Numbered from the stretch's first letter, positions 21,846 through 31,598 are shown. The stretch is DNA of 64,000 bases from Aphanomyces cochlioides (GCA_019828595.1 JAHQRK010000022.1:744001-808000), one strand, 5' to 3'. Translations and numbers: made by a program. The notes: generated from the sequence alone by a model not told the origin.

Positions 21846-22659
21846 GTCATATTCGTCACGCTCTGGCTGCGGTTGACGGAAGGAAGAAAAATGTCTAGAG
21901 TCTTGATTGTTTGGTCGTTGTCGCTGGTCATTGCCTTGGTGATTGCGTTGGAATCGTGGTCTGTGGTGTTGATCACGGCGTTGCTGGTGGCGGGAGTCTC
22001 TTCCACTTTGAGCTATTTTGAATGGCTTCGGTTACTGATTCACATCTTCTATATTGAACTTCTTCTCTTGTTCATGTTCGTAGGCCGCGTTGGAAAAAGG
22101 ATATCTTGTCGCGCTCGGTCATGTCTTGGACTTGAGTGCAAATACGGCGGAACTTGCCGACATAGTCCATTAAATTGGCGCAGTTAGCTTGCTTCAACTC
22201 GTAGAGTTGGTCGCGGATGCGGTCTTGTAAGTCATCGGGCTCGAATTCATATCGGAGTTCTTCTTCGAGTTAGAGGAGTGTTTTTGGTGGTTCGCCACTT
22301 GTGCGTAGGCGGTCTTGATACCAGGCTGCTGCTAAGCCCCGAAAGTTGGCTACGACCATGGCAATGCATCTTTTATGCGTCTCTTGATTCAGTTTAGAGT
22401 CGATGTTTTTCGCCTTGAAATATGTGTTTACTTGATGTATGTATAGACTTATGCTTTCGTCCATTCTTCCGTGATACTTCGGCATTGTAAGGCCTTCAAC
22501 TTTGTATTCTTGACCACGTCGACTTTCTTCATGTCGCTTGTTGCTTTCTTTTTGGACTTCAACTTGAAGGGATTGTGTCTTGGAGACTTCTTCCAAATTT
22601 TTCTCTAATCTATGAATTGTTTCTAACATTGTTGCAAATAATTGCTCTAATTCTACCAT
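21846..22659 (-). pseudogene. gag: LTR-1 gag, broken by two stops and a frameshift
   Basis: The ATG at 22659 opens a gag-type frame: a coiled coil, then the retrotransposon-gag pattern MPKYHGRMDESISLYI and LAAAWYQDRL. A TAA at 22270 stops it, but coding resemblance continues in frame (LRYEFEPDDLQDRIRDQLYE). A TGA near 22050 follows. About 40 bp further the sense frame shifts by one base into the R/Q-rich linker that joins the pol zinc knuckle. In the normal element gag and pol were therefore probably one continuous frame. The stops fit C-to-T changes of Gln and Arg codons (inference). Confidence 0.75.
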
Positions 22660-22768
22660 CTTTTTTTTCTGATATTATTTTTTTTGAAAGTGTTTTGTTT
22701 TGAATTCTTTTTCTAACTTTGTTCTATTTTTTTTTTGCTGTCTTTTTTGTTTTCTTAAAAAGACTAAG

Positions 22769-23155
22769 CTATTCTTTTTCTATTTTTTGACTTTTCTTCG
22801 TCTTCGACTTGGATTTCGCTTTTTCTTGATTTTGATTGGCTGCTTTCTTCTTGAGGCGGGCTGCGCGGTAATTGATGATGTCGCGGTCGAGCGTCCCACT
22901 GATCAGATTTTCGACTTGAGTGTTGCGCCGGATAAGGTTATCCGTAAGAGCTTGAAGTACGTTGCGCTCGTCGGAGTTTTTTGCTTCAGGGATTAGGACA
23001 CGCAGTTTCTTGATGACCACACTTTGGAACGAGCAGAGTCGGTAGATGTCAGCACGCAACTTGATCGCTTCGCTGGGAGTCGAGAACATATCTGCGATAG
23101 ATTCGGCAGCCGCTAATTGGTGTACGCTTGAAACGCAATTGTTGCTTCTAGGCAT
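22769..23155 (-). CDS. Small ORF upstream of gag in LTR-1, unknown
   Basis: 128 residues between the 5' LTR and gag, in a different frame from gag. The N-terminal 100 residues look helical (SIADMFSTPSEAIKLRAD, NVLQALTDNLIRRN). The C-terminus is a lysine-rich tail (KKKAANQNQEKAKSKSKTKK) that could bind nucleic acid or act as a nuclear signal. It is separated from the gag ATG by about 110 bp of near-homopolymeric A (T on the plus strand). Ty3/gypsy elements do not usually have a protein here. It may be a lineage-specific extra gene or an N-terminal gag exon. No domain recognised. Confidence 0.5.
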   Translation of the reverse strand: MPRSNNCVSSVHQLAAAESIADMFSTPSEAIKLRADIYRLCSFQSVVIKKLRVLIPEAKNSDERNVLQALTDNLIRRNTQVENLISGTLDRDIINYRAARLKKKAANQNQEKAKSKSKTKKSQKIEKE

Positions 23156-23418
23156 CTATAGATCACTCTTAGACTGTGTATGGATTATTCACAAGACTAG
23201 TACTTTACTCCTTCAGTCGAGTGGCGATTCTGCTCAAAAGAGACTAACAACGCGGACCCACTCGTGAAAAAATACTGTGATGTCGAGTAAAATGACCACA
23301 CAACCGCTTCGAGAGGACAGTTGAAATACCTTGGCAAATAAGGTTGAGGGACAGGGACAGAGAGGGACACCCAGGGACAGAGGGGAAAAGGTAAAGGCAA
23401 CCAAGAAGTGCTACCAAA

Positions 23419-23632
23419 TGTAGCAAACTAGGCAGAGGAAGGCAAATTGTAGAATGAATTAGATCTCAACTTAACTCCAATCTAGCACATCCTTGTAACT
23501 TTAAGCCACATCCTATTGTCACATCGCTTTGGTTGGTGTTGAGGGGCGTTTACGCTAGCTTCCTAAGTCGCAAACTGCGTTACAGCATTCAACCGAAGTC
23601 CTGAGCCAAACCGGTGGCTCAGGATCGCTACA
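23419..23632 (-). repeat. LTR-1 5' LTR (right copy)
   Basis: 214 bp, pairing with 17731-17944. Differences seen by eye are T/C at three sites, A/G at one and G/A at one, with no indels or transversions. The target duplication GTTTG follows at 23633-23637. Confidence 0.93.
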
Positions 23633-24041
23633 GTTTGGGCCATCCAGATTTCCGCAAATTCGTATTCCTTCAACCGCAATGTGCCCAAACTCACGATCAA
23701 CCTCTATGATCTGTCATCGACAGTTTTGGTCATACCAAGTGTAAGATATTGCATTGGTATGTTGGACATTGATATCCATTCCTGGGGAGCGTGTGAGGAG
23801 CTTTTAAACATTTCCGCATTTCCACAAAATTGACAAAACTACACGACTCAAGTTGGAAATGACTTCAGTTACTCAAGTTTACGCTTCTTGGTGGGCAACC
23901 ATGTCTCCGTGATCCTGTGCGCGTCCAATTCTGTCGATCAGGGCAGAGCAGTAGACACCTGAAATTCCGGATAAGAGTCATGCGGACAACGCAAGAGTGC
24001 CGACAAGCAATGATGCCGTGAAAAGAGTCTGCAAGTGCAGT

Positions 24042-24099
24042 GACGAGTACATAATATGTACTCGTCGTGTTTCTACCAAATATTATGTGGTAGAAACAC
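24042..24099. repeat. Two perfect hairpins, head to tail
   Basis: The first is GACGAGTACAT-AAT-ATGTACTCGTC (24042-24066; 11-bp arms, 3-nt loop). It abuts with no gap a second, GTGTTTCTACCA with a 9-nt loop and its perfect complement (24067-24099; 12-bp arms). No ORF or intron explains them. Confidence 0.8.
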
Positions 24100-24660
24100 T
24101 GGCAAAGTCTGTCATTATATAGAAAATAAACGAGGGGCCTGAGGCGGAAGATACGTAAGGTCAGCGGCAATCCCAATATTGTTCCCCTGATATCTAATGA
24201 TATATGGTGGTTTACGAAAAAAATTTCGTGTTACACGACTATCCTCACTGAGTCAATGAGTACTATTCTTCTTCAGTTGTGTCAAATCGAAGTTGTTACG
24301 GTGGATCACCACCATAAACGACAGTAGTGACCAAGTGACTCTTCTTAGCTAAGCGGTGGGTACTGCAGGCGACCAATTCCTTAGTAAAGTCGTGACACGG
24401 ATATTCATTTTGCGGAAATAGCTTGCGGTTTTGGGGTTTCAGATTTCCGCAAATTTACTCAAAACTACCGCAAATTTGCGGACATTACAACGCTGACAAC
24501 AAGTCTCTCGCGCGAGAGACGCCAGACGTCCGCCCAGAAAATTGCGCTTACTGTACGTAGCGAAGCGGAGGTCGAGAGAAAAAAAAATTTTCTGCAGACG
24601 GATGCACTCGGAGGAACGAGCCCCCAACGAGCACCAAAAAGGGATTTCTTTGCTTTCTTT

Positions 24661-24695
24661 CTCGTCGGGTAAGGCGGCAGGTAGGCCGTAAGGCC
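24661..24695. repeat. Copy 1 of a dispersed GC-rich repeat
   Basis: CTCGTCGGGTAAGGCGGCAG followed by GTAGGCC matches, in inverse orientation, the right arm of the hairpin at 51421-51473. GGCC-GTAA-GGCC forms a small hairpin inside it. Confidence 0.5.
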
Positions 24696-25172
24696 CACAG
24701 AGGAATGTTTAATCTGGTAGGGTGTTGAGTATCAGCGCGCACATCTAAAAGCAGAGTATGCTGTCTAGAGTAGTTATGTTTAAAATCTCCAACGCATTAC
24801 TGACGATTGCCGACCAGAACATCGAAGGGGAAACATCCCAATCCCTCACAAATCGAGTTGGAGTTTAGACAAACCTCCGCTCATGCAATTTTCACAAGAT
24901 GTCTTATGTGTCTGCCTTGTTGCTCTTATATACCGCGTCAATTGATTTTAGCTCCAAGTTGGACGCTCTATCCGGCTCCGACAATGGAGATTCTGGTGGA
25001 GAATCTGGAATGGGAATAGTATATTGAACGAATATTGACGACGAGGTTGATACGTTGGATGACACCAAGGGAAAACAGTCATTAGATGCAAATGAATCCC
25101 CAACGACGAGCCAGAATGAAACGAAGCAACTTCACGAGGGGCGCGTAGGTTGTAATCCGAGAAAGAAAGTTT

Positions 25173-25490
25173 TTGAAATCCAGCCATTCCCTCTCTGGCG
25201 GACCAAGCACTCGAAAACAAGGAAATACTCTACCTCTGCTCTTCACTCTGCAGCGGCAAGGCGAAATCGATGGGAATCAAACGGCTAATAATTTCGTTGC
25301 CATTGACACAGAATTGAACGTCAAGGGGGAGCGAAAGATCTCATTTCTGAAGAGTCTATCCAAGTTTCCCATTGGCATCTGTGGCTCGTTGCATGTGCCA
25401 GTAGTTGTATCCATTAACAGCCATAGCTTCATGGTGGAGTCTACAGCACACCAAATAGTTCATGCATACCGCAAAATAACTTCAAGTTGA
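25173..25490 (+). CDS. Unrecognised ORF, possibly a mobile-element fragment
   Basis: 105 codons. The second half has protein-like composition (KISFLKSLSKFPIGICGSL, VPVVVSINSHSFMVE) but I recognise no family. Flanking sequence gives no clear splice partners. It may be a decayed exon of a transposon or host gene. Confidence 0.2.
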   Translation: MKSSHSLSGGPSTRKQGNTLPLLFTLQRQGEIDGNQTANNFVAIDTELNVKGERKISFLKSLSKFPIGICGSLHVPVVVSINSHSFMVESTAHQIVHAYRKITSS

Positions 25491-26564
25491 CGTCATTTCC
25501 TCCTTCCAAGGGGGAATTCTCGACGACCTTGGACAGCCTACAGTGAAGTCATTGTAGTAACAGCGTGTAGTCTCTCTTTATTCGCAGTGAACTCAGGTGC
25601 TGTATCTACCTCGCACCTGGAATCGAAATATCTTCTTGACTTCGAGTCCCCATACGTGTAGCCCCATTTGGCTGCAATTAAGTTGGCTATTTCTCCAGCC
25701 TGCGACAGCATGTCGAGACCAAGACGCAACAGATTTTCCTTCTGTCAGGAGAAGCAACCAAATACTACAACAAAAGTAGACTGGACGAGTTCTGTTCGCG
25801 TTAAAGCTCGAGTTGTCGTTGTGATGTGGAAACGATACTGGTATCTCACTCATGACGTAACGCCAGGCGACAGATCTGCCCCAGCGCACTGTGGAGATGA
25901 ACTCAACAAGGCGAAGGCTTCTGCACACCTTCAAAGCTGAAGGGATGATTACATTCTCCTTTGATCTGCATTACCATTTTGTGTGGAACTTTAACGAGAG
26001 CATTGCCACATACTGCAGCATGACTGCAGTATAGGCTGCGCCTCGCACCAGCAGGCGCTGAACCCTCTTTCAATTGCGGTGATATGAAGTCGGCTGGAGG
26101 AACAGCTTGGAAGTACTGTGCGTGCATGCATGGTATGGTTGAGAAGTGGTTCAAGAGCATATCTCCTTGGCAGCTGATGCACTGCAGTATTGCTAGGCAC
26201 TGCAAAATGTTCGGCAATAATGAACCCTTGCCAAAGAAAGATATGGCGCAAGACGACGACGGTGAGATGGGAATTTTATGCAGAACTCATCCACATCTTG
26301 AACGTTTTTCGCCTCTGCTTTATGTCTTCCTTTCACTACGCTGGACAGACTTCTACTTTGAGTTACCAGTACACGACTCTTCGGTGCGGCTGCTGTACAT
26401 GTACTTTGTACTTCATGCATTTCGGGGATTGCGAAGGCCAACGGGTGTGGTGTGGTTTCAATACATACCTGCACATGCAGCTAGTGTTATTTTTGCACAG
26501 CATTTTTCACAGTTTAAAACATTTTGCACATTTTTCACACTTTTTCACAGGTAATATTAAACAC

Positions 26565-26734
26565 TTGTGCAAAATTATTATCCGGATGTGTCTGATCGTG
26601 CCGGTTTTATCCGGAATTTCCCATATCAACTTGAGGTACCAACATTCTCCCTATTTTTCACCATGTGAAAAACGTTTATCACAAAAGTTTTAAACGTTTT
26701 GCAAAAAAAACACGTGAATAATGTTTTGCACAAC
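26565..26734. mobile_element. Possible small TIR element (MITE-like)
   Basis: TTGTGCAAAATTATT at the left and AATAATGTTTTGCACAA at the right form near-perfect terminal inverted repeats 170 bp apart, enclosing AT-rich sequence with two TATCCGGA motifs. More TTTTGCACA/TTTTTCAC words occur just upstream. I see no target duplication, so the element call is weak. Confidence 0.3.
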
Positions 26735-27236
26735 TCTACAACTCTACATGCAGCCGAGGACTTGGTTTGACTATCCAGGAGGTACGACAAATCTCATCAG
26801 ATGTTCCAGCAAAGGAAAGGCACGTCCGAATTGACACAAAGCAAAGCGCCATGCATATGACTTTTTCTTGGCGAATTTCTCTTTCCAACCATTTCTCACT
26901 GAAATCATCGGGATAATCCACAGCAAATCAAATATACGAAGATAGAAGAGCTAGCTTCAGCTATAGCTAGAGTAAGCATATAGATATACAAAAGACTTTA
27001 TGCTTACTGCGCATAGCCTTTTATTGCAGGGATAGAACAGCTCCAAGCTTTATTTTGATGAGCTTGAATATTGTCGAGTCAATTTATTTGTATTTATTGA
27101 GATAGTCTCATTCAATGGTGAGATATCTCGTTAAAGTCGACAGACTTTGTGAATCTCTACAGTATGACAAACCAGATGCATTCTTTTCCGTGGACAGTTT
27201 TGCCTCCAAGTGGCGTGCAGAATCCAATTTGCGGCC

Positions 27237-27626
27237 ATGTTTAAAGCACGTTTGGTCATGGCGGAGAGGAAATACCGCAGCCACACAGAGACTTTGCTAG
27301 CAGCAGCATGTTGTCAGAGTCCCCCTGAAAAGATTGTCCACGACCAGATTTGCTATCGATATGTCGCCAAACCGTCTCTTAAACGACAATCCTCCATTGT
27401 TGGTGGTCGACGAGTGCCCTACTTTCGCCACCAACTCGAGCAGATCCGACAGAAGCGCAAGTATTTGGATGGCTTGAACACGATTGACGAGACGCCATTT
27501 GAATGCGAGCAGTGCCACTCGAATGTGTTCAGCCATCAAGTCCCGACGGTGACTCTCACGCACTGGAAGAGTCACATCAAAGTGCATCAACGATGGACTC
27601 AAAATCAAACCAGGGGATTAAATTAA
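27237..27626 (+). CDS. Small protein, paralogue 1 of a convergent pair
   Basis: 129 residues from the ATG at 27237. The start is supported by its paralogue: MFKARLVM here and MYKAKFVM in the gene at 28051-27659. Shared core: Y-R-Y-V-x(2)-P-S-L-K, then VGGRRVPYF.HQ, a basic helix and a CEQCHS motif about 30 residues later. The region between the motif and the C-terminus differs most. I recognise no domain; CxxC plus downstream His could bind zinc. The frame upstream contains only GTG, not ATG. It ends 32 bp from the stop of its paralogue, tail to tail. Confidence 0.6.
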   Translation: MFKARLVMAERKYRSHTETLLAAACCQSPPEKIVHDQICYRYVAKPSLKRQSSIVGGRRVPYFRHQLEQIRQKRKYLDGLNTIDETPFECEQCHSNVFSHQVPTVTLTHWKSHIKVHQRWTQNQTRGLN

Positions 27627-27658
27627 ATGGTAAATAAAGCGGTCAATGTCGTGTGGCG

Positions 27659-28051
27659 TCAATGCACTCGGACTCCCAAGTCATGGTGAAGCCTGGAAGT
27701 GCCACGGCTGCGGTGCAGTGTGACGTGCTTGGTGTTGGGCTCGATGCTGAAGAACTTTGAGTGGCATTGCTCGCAATCGATCGCGTCTTCGCGGATTGGG
27801 CTGAGGCATTTCGAGAATTCATGGGCTTCACGAAGCTTCGCTCGTTGGTGTTCAAAGTATGGCACTCGGCGACCGCCGACGACAATCGAAATGCTTTTGA
27901 GCGACGGTTGATTCACGTAACGGTAGCTGATGTCGTAGTCGTCTTGTAGCTTGGCTAGAGCGCTGCATTGGCTGCATTGTTTCTCGTTATCTTCGGCTTC
28001 GTCTTTCGACGAGCGGCGAGGCTTGGTCATGACAAACTTGGCCTTGTACAT
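27659..28051 (-). CDS. Small protein, paralogue 2 of a convergent pair
   Basis: 130 residues, nearly the same length as paralogue 1. It shares VGGRRVPYF, HQ, the PSLK block and CEQCHS; the rest is well diverged, so the duplication is old or fast-evolving. It has an extra acidic, Cys-containing stretch (CSQCSA) after the N-terminus. Several in-frame Met codons lie upstream (to 28177), but alignment with paralogue 1 favours the ATG at 28051. A reverse CCAAT motif (GATTGGCT) lies about 130 bp upstream. Function unknown. Confidence 0.6.
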   Translation of the reverse strand: MYKAKFVMTKPRRSSKDEAEDNEKQCSQCSALAKLQDDYDISYRYVNQPSLKSISIVVGGRRVPYFEHQRAKLREAHEFSKCLSPIREDAIDCEQCHSKFFSIEPNTKHVTLHRSRGTSRLHHDLGVRVH

Positions 28052-29411
28052 CGTTGGAGAAATTGAACAATGACCATTCTGGTGCTGAGTCCGATGGGCA
28101 GTTGGGTTGGAATCTACTGCGTAGTACACTAGGAGATCGATAAAATCTGCAAAAATGTTAAAAAAATACATCTGCAAATTGATTGGCTCGATCTATTTTA
28201 TTTTTCAGGACAGAATTGATAGAATGGTTGTTTTCGGACATCGCTTGTCTCGCATCTTTCTTCCTGTCACGATGGATATTGATGACTAGATGCGCACCAC
28301 GAGACGCGAAAAGCCATCATGTGATCGCTGGGTGCGACAAGCTTTATATCAACACTGAATAAGCGGGAATAGAAATGGAGATACACTCTTTAAATATTCA
28401 ACCAATCGTAGCCAAAATAATGAGACGAATTATAATCTCCATTTTCAATTCTATGTCATTTATTCAACCAATAACAGAGACTCCAGCGGTAGCGATGAAG
28501 GTTCTCAATGTTTGGATCGGCCGGCGTTTGAACTCATGTTTGGCACGAATGGACGTTGAAAAGCATCCCAGTCGGTTCTTCAATCCGCGTTGTCTTGATT
28601 GACCACGAACTGGATAAGCGGGACGTCGCGAGAATAGACATGGCGACAAGATGAAAACGAGATGTCGTCCCATTTATGGAGATGATTTTGATTGGCTGAG
28701 TCCACTGAATTGCATATTGATTGGAGAAGCAGGTGGTCTGCGAGAGGAACTGAGGCCCACTGTGAATAACGATCGAGCGCAGTTGTTCTCATGGATGGTT
28801 GAGTAGATGGATCGATCTGCTGACGACACACTCAAAAGAGCGTCAACTTGGCTTAGTGTTCGATAACCAAGTCATTGACATGTCGTCGTATCATAGGCGT
28901 TTTCGTGCATGGATGAGCCGATGGCAACATCAAAATTGCACAAATGGCATTTAGAGTTTTCTCTTTGCATCAAAGAGCAATGACACTCTTTGAATTGTCG
29001 AGGGCACGATACAAGTCAGCACATTGCAACGAGTTGACCAGCCTGAGAACCTTGACCCACAATCAGCTCGATTAAAATTGTGACGCAGTTGGTGCATTTA
29101 ATGTGGCAACGAGTTGGTTCTGAAGCACTGCTGGCCGTTATATGATGATAGTGACATTTGATGCTCTCAGAGACTCCATCATTTTATTTCTCTGAAACTC
29201 CAAGCTTGTCGCAATCAAACGATTGAGCTTTGACCTTTAAATAATAAAAACTCCGAGTGGAGATGCTCTTAATAATGGATGGATAGCCTAATGGCTTGAT
29301 GGAAATCCAGCCATTCTTAACGAAATACTTCTGGAGACTGCAGGTACCAAAATTGATGCATTTTCGGAGATAAAATGTTGGAGGAAGTATAGATTATCCA
29401 AGGTTTTATTG
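28052..29411. other. Intergenic, AT-rich, with CCAAT motifs
   Basis: No supportable gene. CCAAT-type motifs at about 28178, 28399, 28469, 28690 and 28718. A stretch at 29000-29290 has no ORF. Confidence 0.5.
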
Positions 29412-30285
29412 ATGGCCAAGCCGACAGTTGCTGCTGCCAACGACTTGTATGAGCGCGTAATCTCGTCCTTTGAAGAATCCCAAGGCGAGCCAAACGTGCC
29501 TGACGCTCTCAAGGACAAGCCAAAAGAATTCTTTAGCCAAATTGCTGCGGTATGGAGCCTCTAAGGCGTGTGGTATGCTTATTTCCATCCAGAAATGGCG
29601 AAACCAGTTGGAGCAATACAGACTTCCCCAAGATGAATCGATCGAGGTAGCACCAGAACCAACAGAGCCATTAGCTGTGGAGGATGAAGAGAAGAACGAT
29701 GATGCTGCTGACATAAAACATCACCGTCCAGGCTTTGATCTCAATGCCATTGGTCGACCAGCTCCATTTATGGTGGGAAAAGCTATTCTTCATTGTCTGA
29801 TTGCATGTCCAAAGGAGGATCCCCACAAATCAAGACAGCGCGTCGAAGTGGCCCATCGAGGTCCCGCGCGAAACGCATCCAAGGTATGAAGTGCCATTCC
29901 TTATGATTGTCGTATTCATGAGCAGAAGCGACAAGCTACGTTGGCTGACAAGTCTCTTTGCCATCCTGGCACGTTGGTTGGCGTCTATTCTCAAACAAAA
30001 TTGACGGCACGGACAATGAAGCGCAACTATAGCATTGGAGCGTGCTTGTTGCGTACTTACGAGTCGGCTTCCAGTCACTTGCCTCGTGTTGTGTACATTC
30101 AAGAGCAAGAGGCAGAGGGCAACTTAATTCGGGCTACAACCGAACCAGTAGATGCGTCCGACATGTGCATCGTCGTGGTCAATGAGGAGACGCGCTCTCT
30201 GCCGCGAGACCAAGTCTATTACGCTATCGAGCATTTGCTCGTCGATGGCATAGCTTATGTGTCCATGGATGCCCATTCATCATGA
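29412..30285 (+). CDS. Three-exon protein of unknown function with winged-helix-like C-terminus
   Basis: Exons 29412-29549, 29593-29883 and 29926-30285, with GT-AG introns of 43 and 42 nt in phase 0, give 262 residues. The N-terminal 55 residues are helical (ANDLYERVISSFEES ... KWRNQLEQYRL) and loosely recall the TFIIA-alpha N-terminal helices. An acidic linker (VEDEEKNDDAADIKH) follows. The last 25 residues (DQVYYAIEHLLVDGIAYVS) resemble the closing helix-wing of an RPA32-type winged helix. Neither resemblance is strong enough to name the gene. The perfectly phased splicing and absence of stops support a real gene. The minus-strand ORF at 29406-29714 is a shadow. Confidence 0.55.
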
Positions 30286-31166
30286 TCAAAATCCACCCAT
30301 TCTTAATAGTGACATGACACTAATTTATATATTACCGCCTTTTGATTGGCTAAAATTATAGTCCATGCAATTTTAGTGATACCGGTATTGTCTCAAAATT
30401 TCCGAACTTGGCTGAAATCGATCAAACTTTGAATCAATCACCAAATCGAACCAGCCAATCAGCGTCCAGAGTTTTGTTTAAAACACACACAAAACACACC
30501 AACACACATACATTAATTCATGTACCTTCCGATTATACTTGAATTCAGTATTGCCAGATTGATCACACAAATTTCGTCGATTTTGATCAAAACTGTAAAT
30601 TTGGACGAAAAAGACAATATATGCATTGTAAAAAGGGAAAATATCAAAACGTGTATTGTCTATTTCACCCAAATTTGTATTTTTCTACCAAAATTGAGTT
30701 AATTTCCAAATCGATTCCATCATACTGAAGTCAAGTATAAATGAAAAGTACGGTAAATTGGCCAAATAAAATTCACGTGTGTATAGGTGTGTTTTGCGTG
30801 AACTTGGTAAATACTCGATTCTGATTGGCTGATCGATTTGCAGATCGATTTGAAAAATCGATACATTTGAGACCCCTCTCACAATTTAGAATGAAATCGA
30901 CAATTTAATGTATCAAATTTATGACTGTATGTGTAAAATGTGGGCAGAAGGTGTATAAACGATCAACATTCTTGCGACTTTATGTGTAGTACAATTTATA
31001 TGCCATAATGTGTATAATAATAAAGCCAGAGTGCGAAAATAAGTGGACACGACTCGTTGTAAAGAAAATCCGTATATTGGGCCAACAGAAGTTAAGCATT
31101 CAAAGAGCAAAAAGCAAAAATTGGACGTGCCGGGGCACTTTTGCGACTGGAGGACGTCTTTAAGTC
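30286..31166. other. Intergenic region filled by a foldback repeat
   Basis: AT-rich spacer. Most of it (30390-30890) is the inverted repeat annotated separately. A further reverse CCAAT motif (TTGATTGGCTAA) lies near 30342. No gene. Confidence 0.5.
30453..30830. repeat. Foldback inverted repeat, arms about 170 bp
   Basis: The arm at 30453-30620 (AGCCAATCAG ... GACAATAT) is an imperfect inverse of 30653-30830 (GTATTGTC ... CTGATTGGCT), with a 32-nt centre. Weaker similarity extends out to about 30390 and 30890 (clustered ATCGAT words). Partial copies lie at 17412-17556 and near 40058-40135, so this is a dispersed family. It contains no ORF of note. A non-autonomous foldback transposon is the likeliest nature. 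Confidence 0.65.
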
Positions 31167-31598
31167 ATGGATGAAAACATCACCCCAGATTGTGCTGCTG
31201 AAAGCAATCCCGGCGTGTTAAAAGTCGGAACTACCTATGAATCAGCCACCGCAGGTGTACAAGCAGTGCAAGACTATGCGCTAGCGACGAACAAGTCCAT
31301 GAAAGTTTCCAAACGGAGTGGTGTTCACAGAGTCATCGAGTGTATGACACCTGGATGAAGTATGTTTGTGCGTCTATATCGCAGACAAGTCAACAACGAA
31401 AGAATTGGTGTTTGGTATATATCGTCTCTTTGCCTTGACCACAAGAACTGCGTGTCAACATCCAAACCTAATCGACGGCAGATTTCATCGTTGCCAACTT
31501 TTCAGGCATCTTATGCCAAGATACCCGCATTCATGCGACTGTTTGCAAGCATGACTCCTGGTTCCGTCGCGTGTGCCAAAAAGTCGTATCAGCAATGA
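31167..31598 (+). pseudogene. MULE-type transposase N-terminus (FAR1-like), broken
   Basis: One frame, interrupted by a TGA at 31356-31358. It encodes a FAR1/MULE-like zinc-binding start: a helix with AVQDYALATNKSMKVSKRSG, then HRVIECMTPG and, after the stop, MFVRLYRRQ ... WYISSLCLDHKNC. The stop falls where the second zinc-ligand Cys of the C-x4-C pair is expected, so a Cys codon was probably lost. Similarity fades after about 31540, and no DDE core follows. Resemblance is from memory of oomycete MULEs. Confidence 0.45.

Larger units (their letters stand above)
17731..23632 (-). mobile_element. LTR-1: complete Ty3/gypsy chromovirus-like retrotransposon
   Basis: 5,902 bp bounded by 214-bp direct repeats that begin TG and end CA, with a 5-bp target duplication GTTTG at 17726-17730 and 23633-23637. 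It is oriented on the minus strand. Downstream of the 5' LTR is TGGTAGCACTTCTTGG (about 23401-23416), a plausible tRNA primer-binding site, with TGGTAGCA matching the end of an initiator-Met-type acceptor. A purine run ACGGGGAGGA precedes the 3' LTR. Order: a small 128-codon ORF, gag, zinc knuckle, protease, RT, RNase H, integrase, chromodomain. The pol catalytic residues look intact. Gag has two stops and a frameshift, and a stop separates the chromodomain. The two LTRs differ at five positions by eye, all transitions. Confidence 0.92.
23638..27236. other. Long gene-poor region with small repeats
   Basis: 3.6 kb without a confident gene. Contents: a cluster of ATTTCCGCAAA motifs at 23650-24480, twin hairpins at 24042-24099, a GC-rich repeat at 24661-24695, a possible decayed ORF at 25173-25490, and a TIR-bounded segment at 26565-26734. 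A 156-codon ORF at 26084-26554 has no recognisable domain. Confidence 0.5.

Noticed and set aside
17731..23632. Retrovirus-like env gene in LTR-1
   Set aside because: No open frame lies between integrase/chromodomain and the 3' LTR; the pol stop is at the LTR boundary.
29406..29714. 102-codon minus-strand ORF with Ser-rich start
   Set aside because: Antisense to the well-spliced three-exon gene at 29412-30285.
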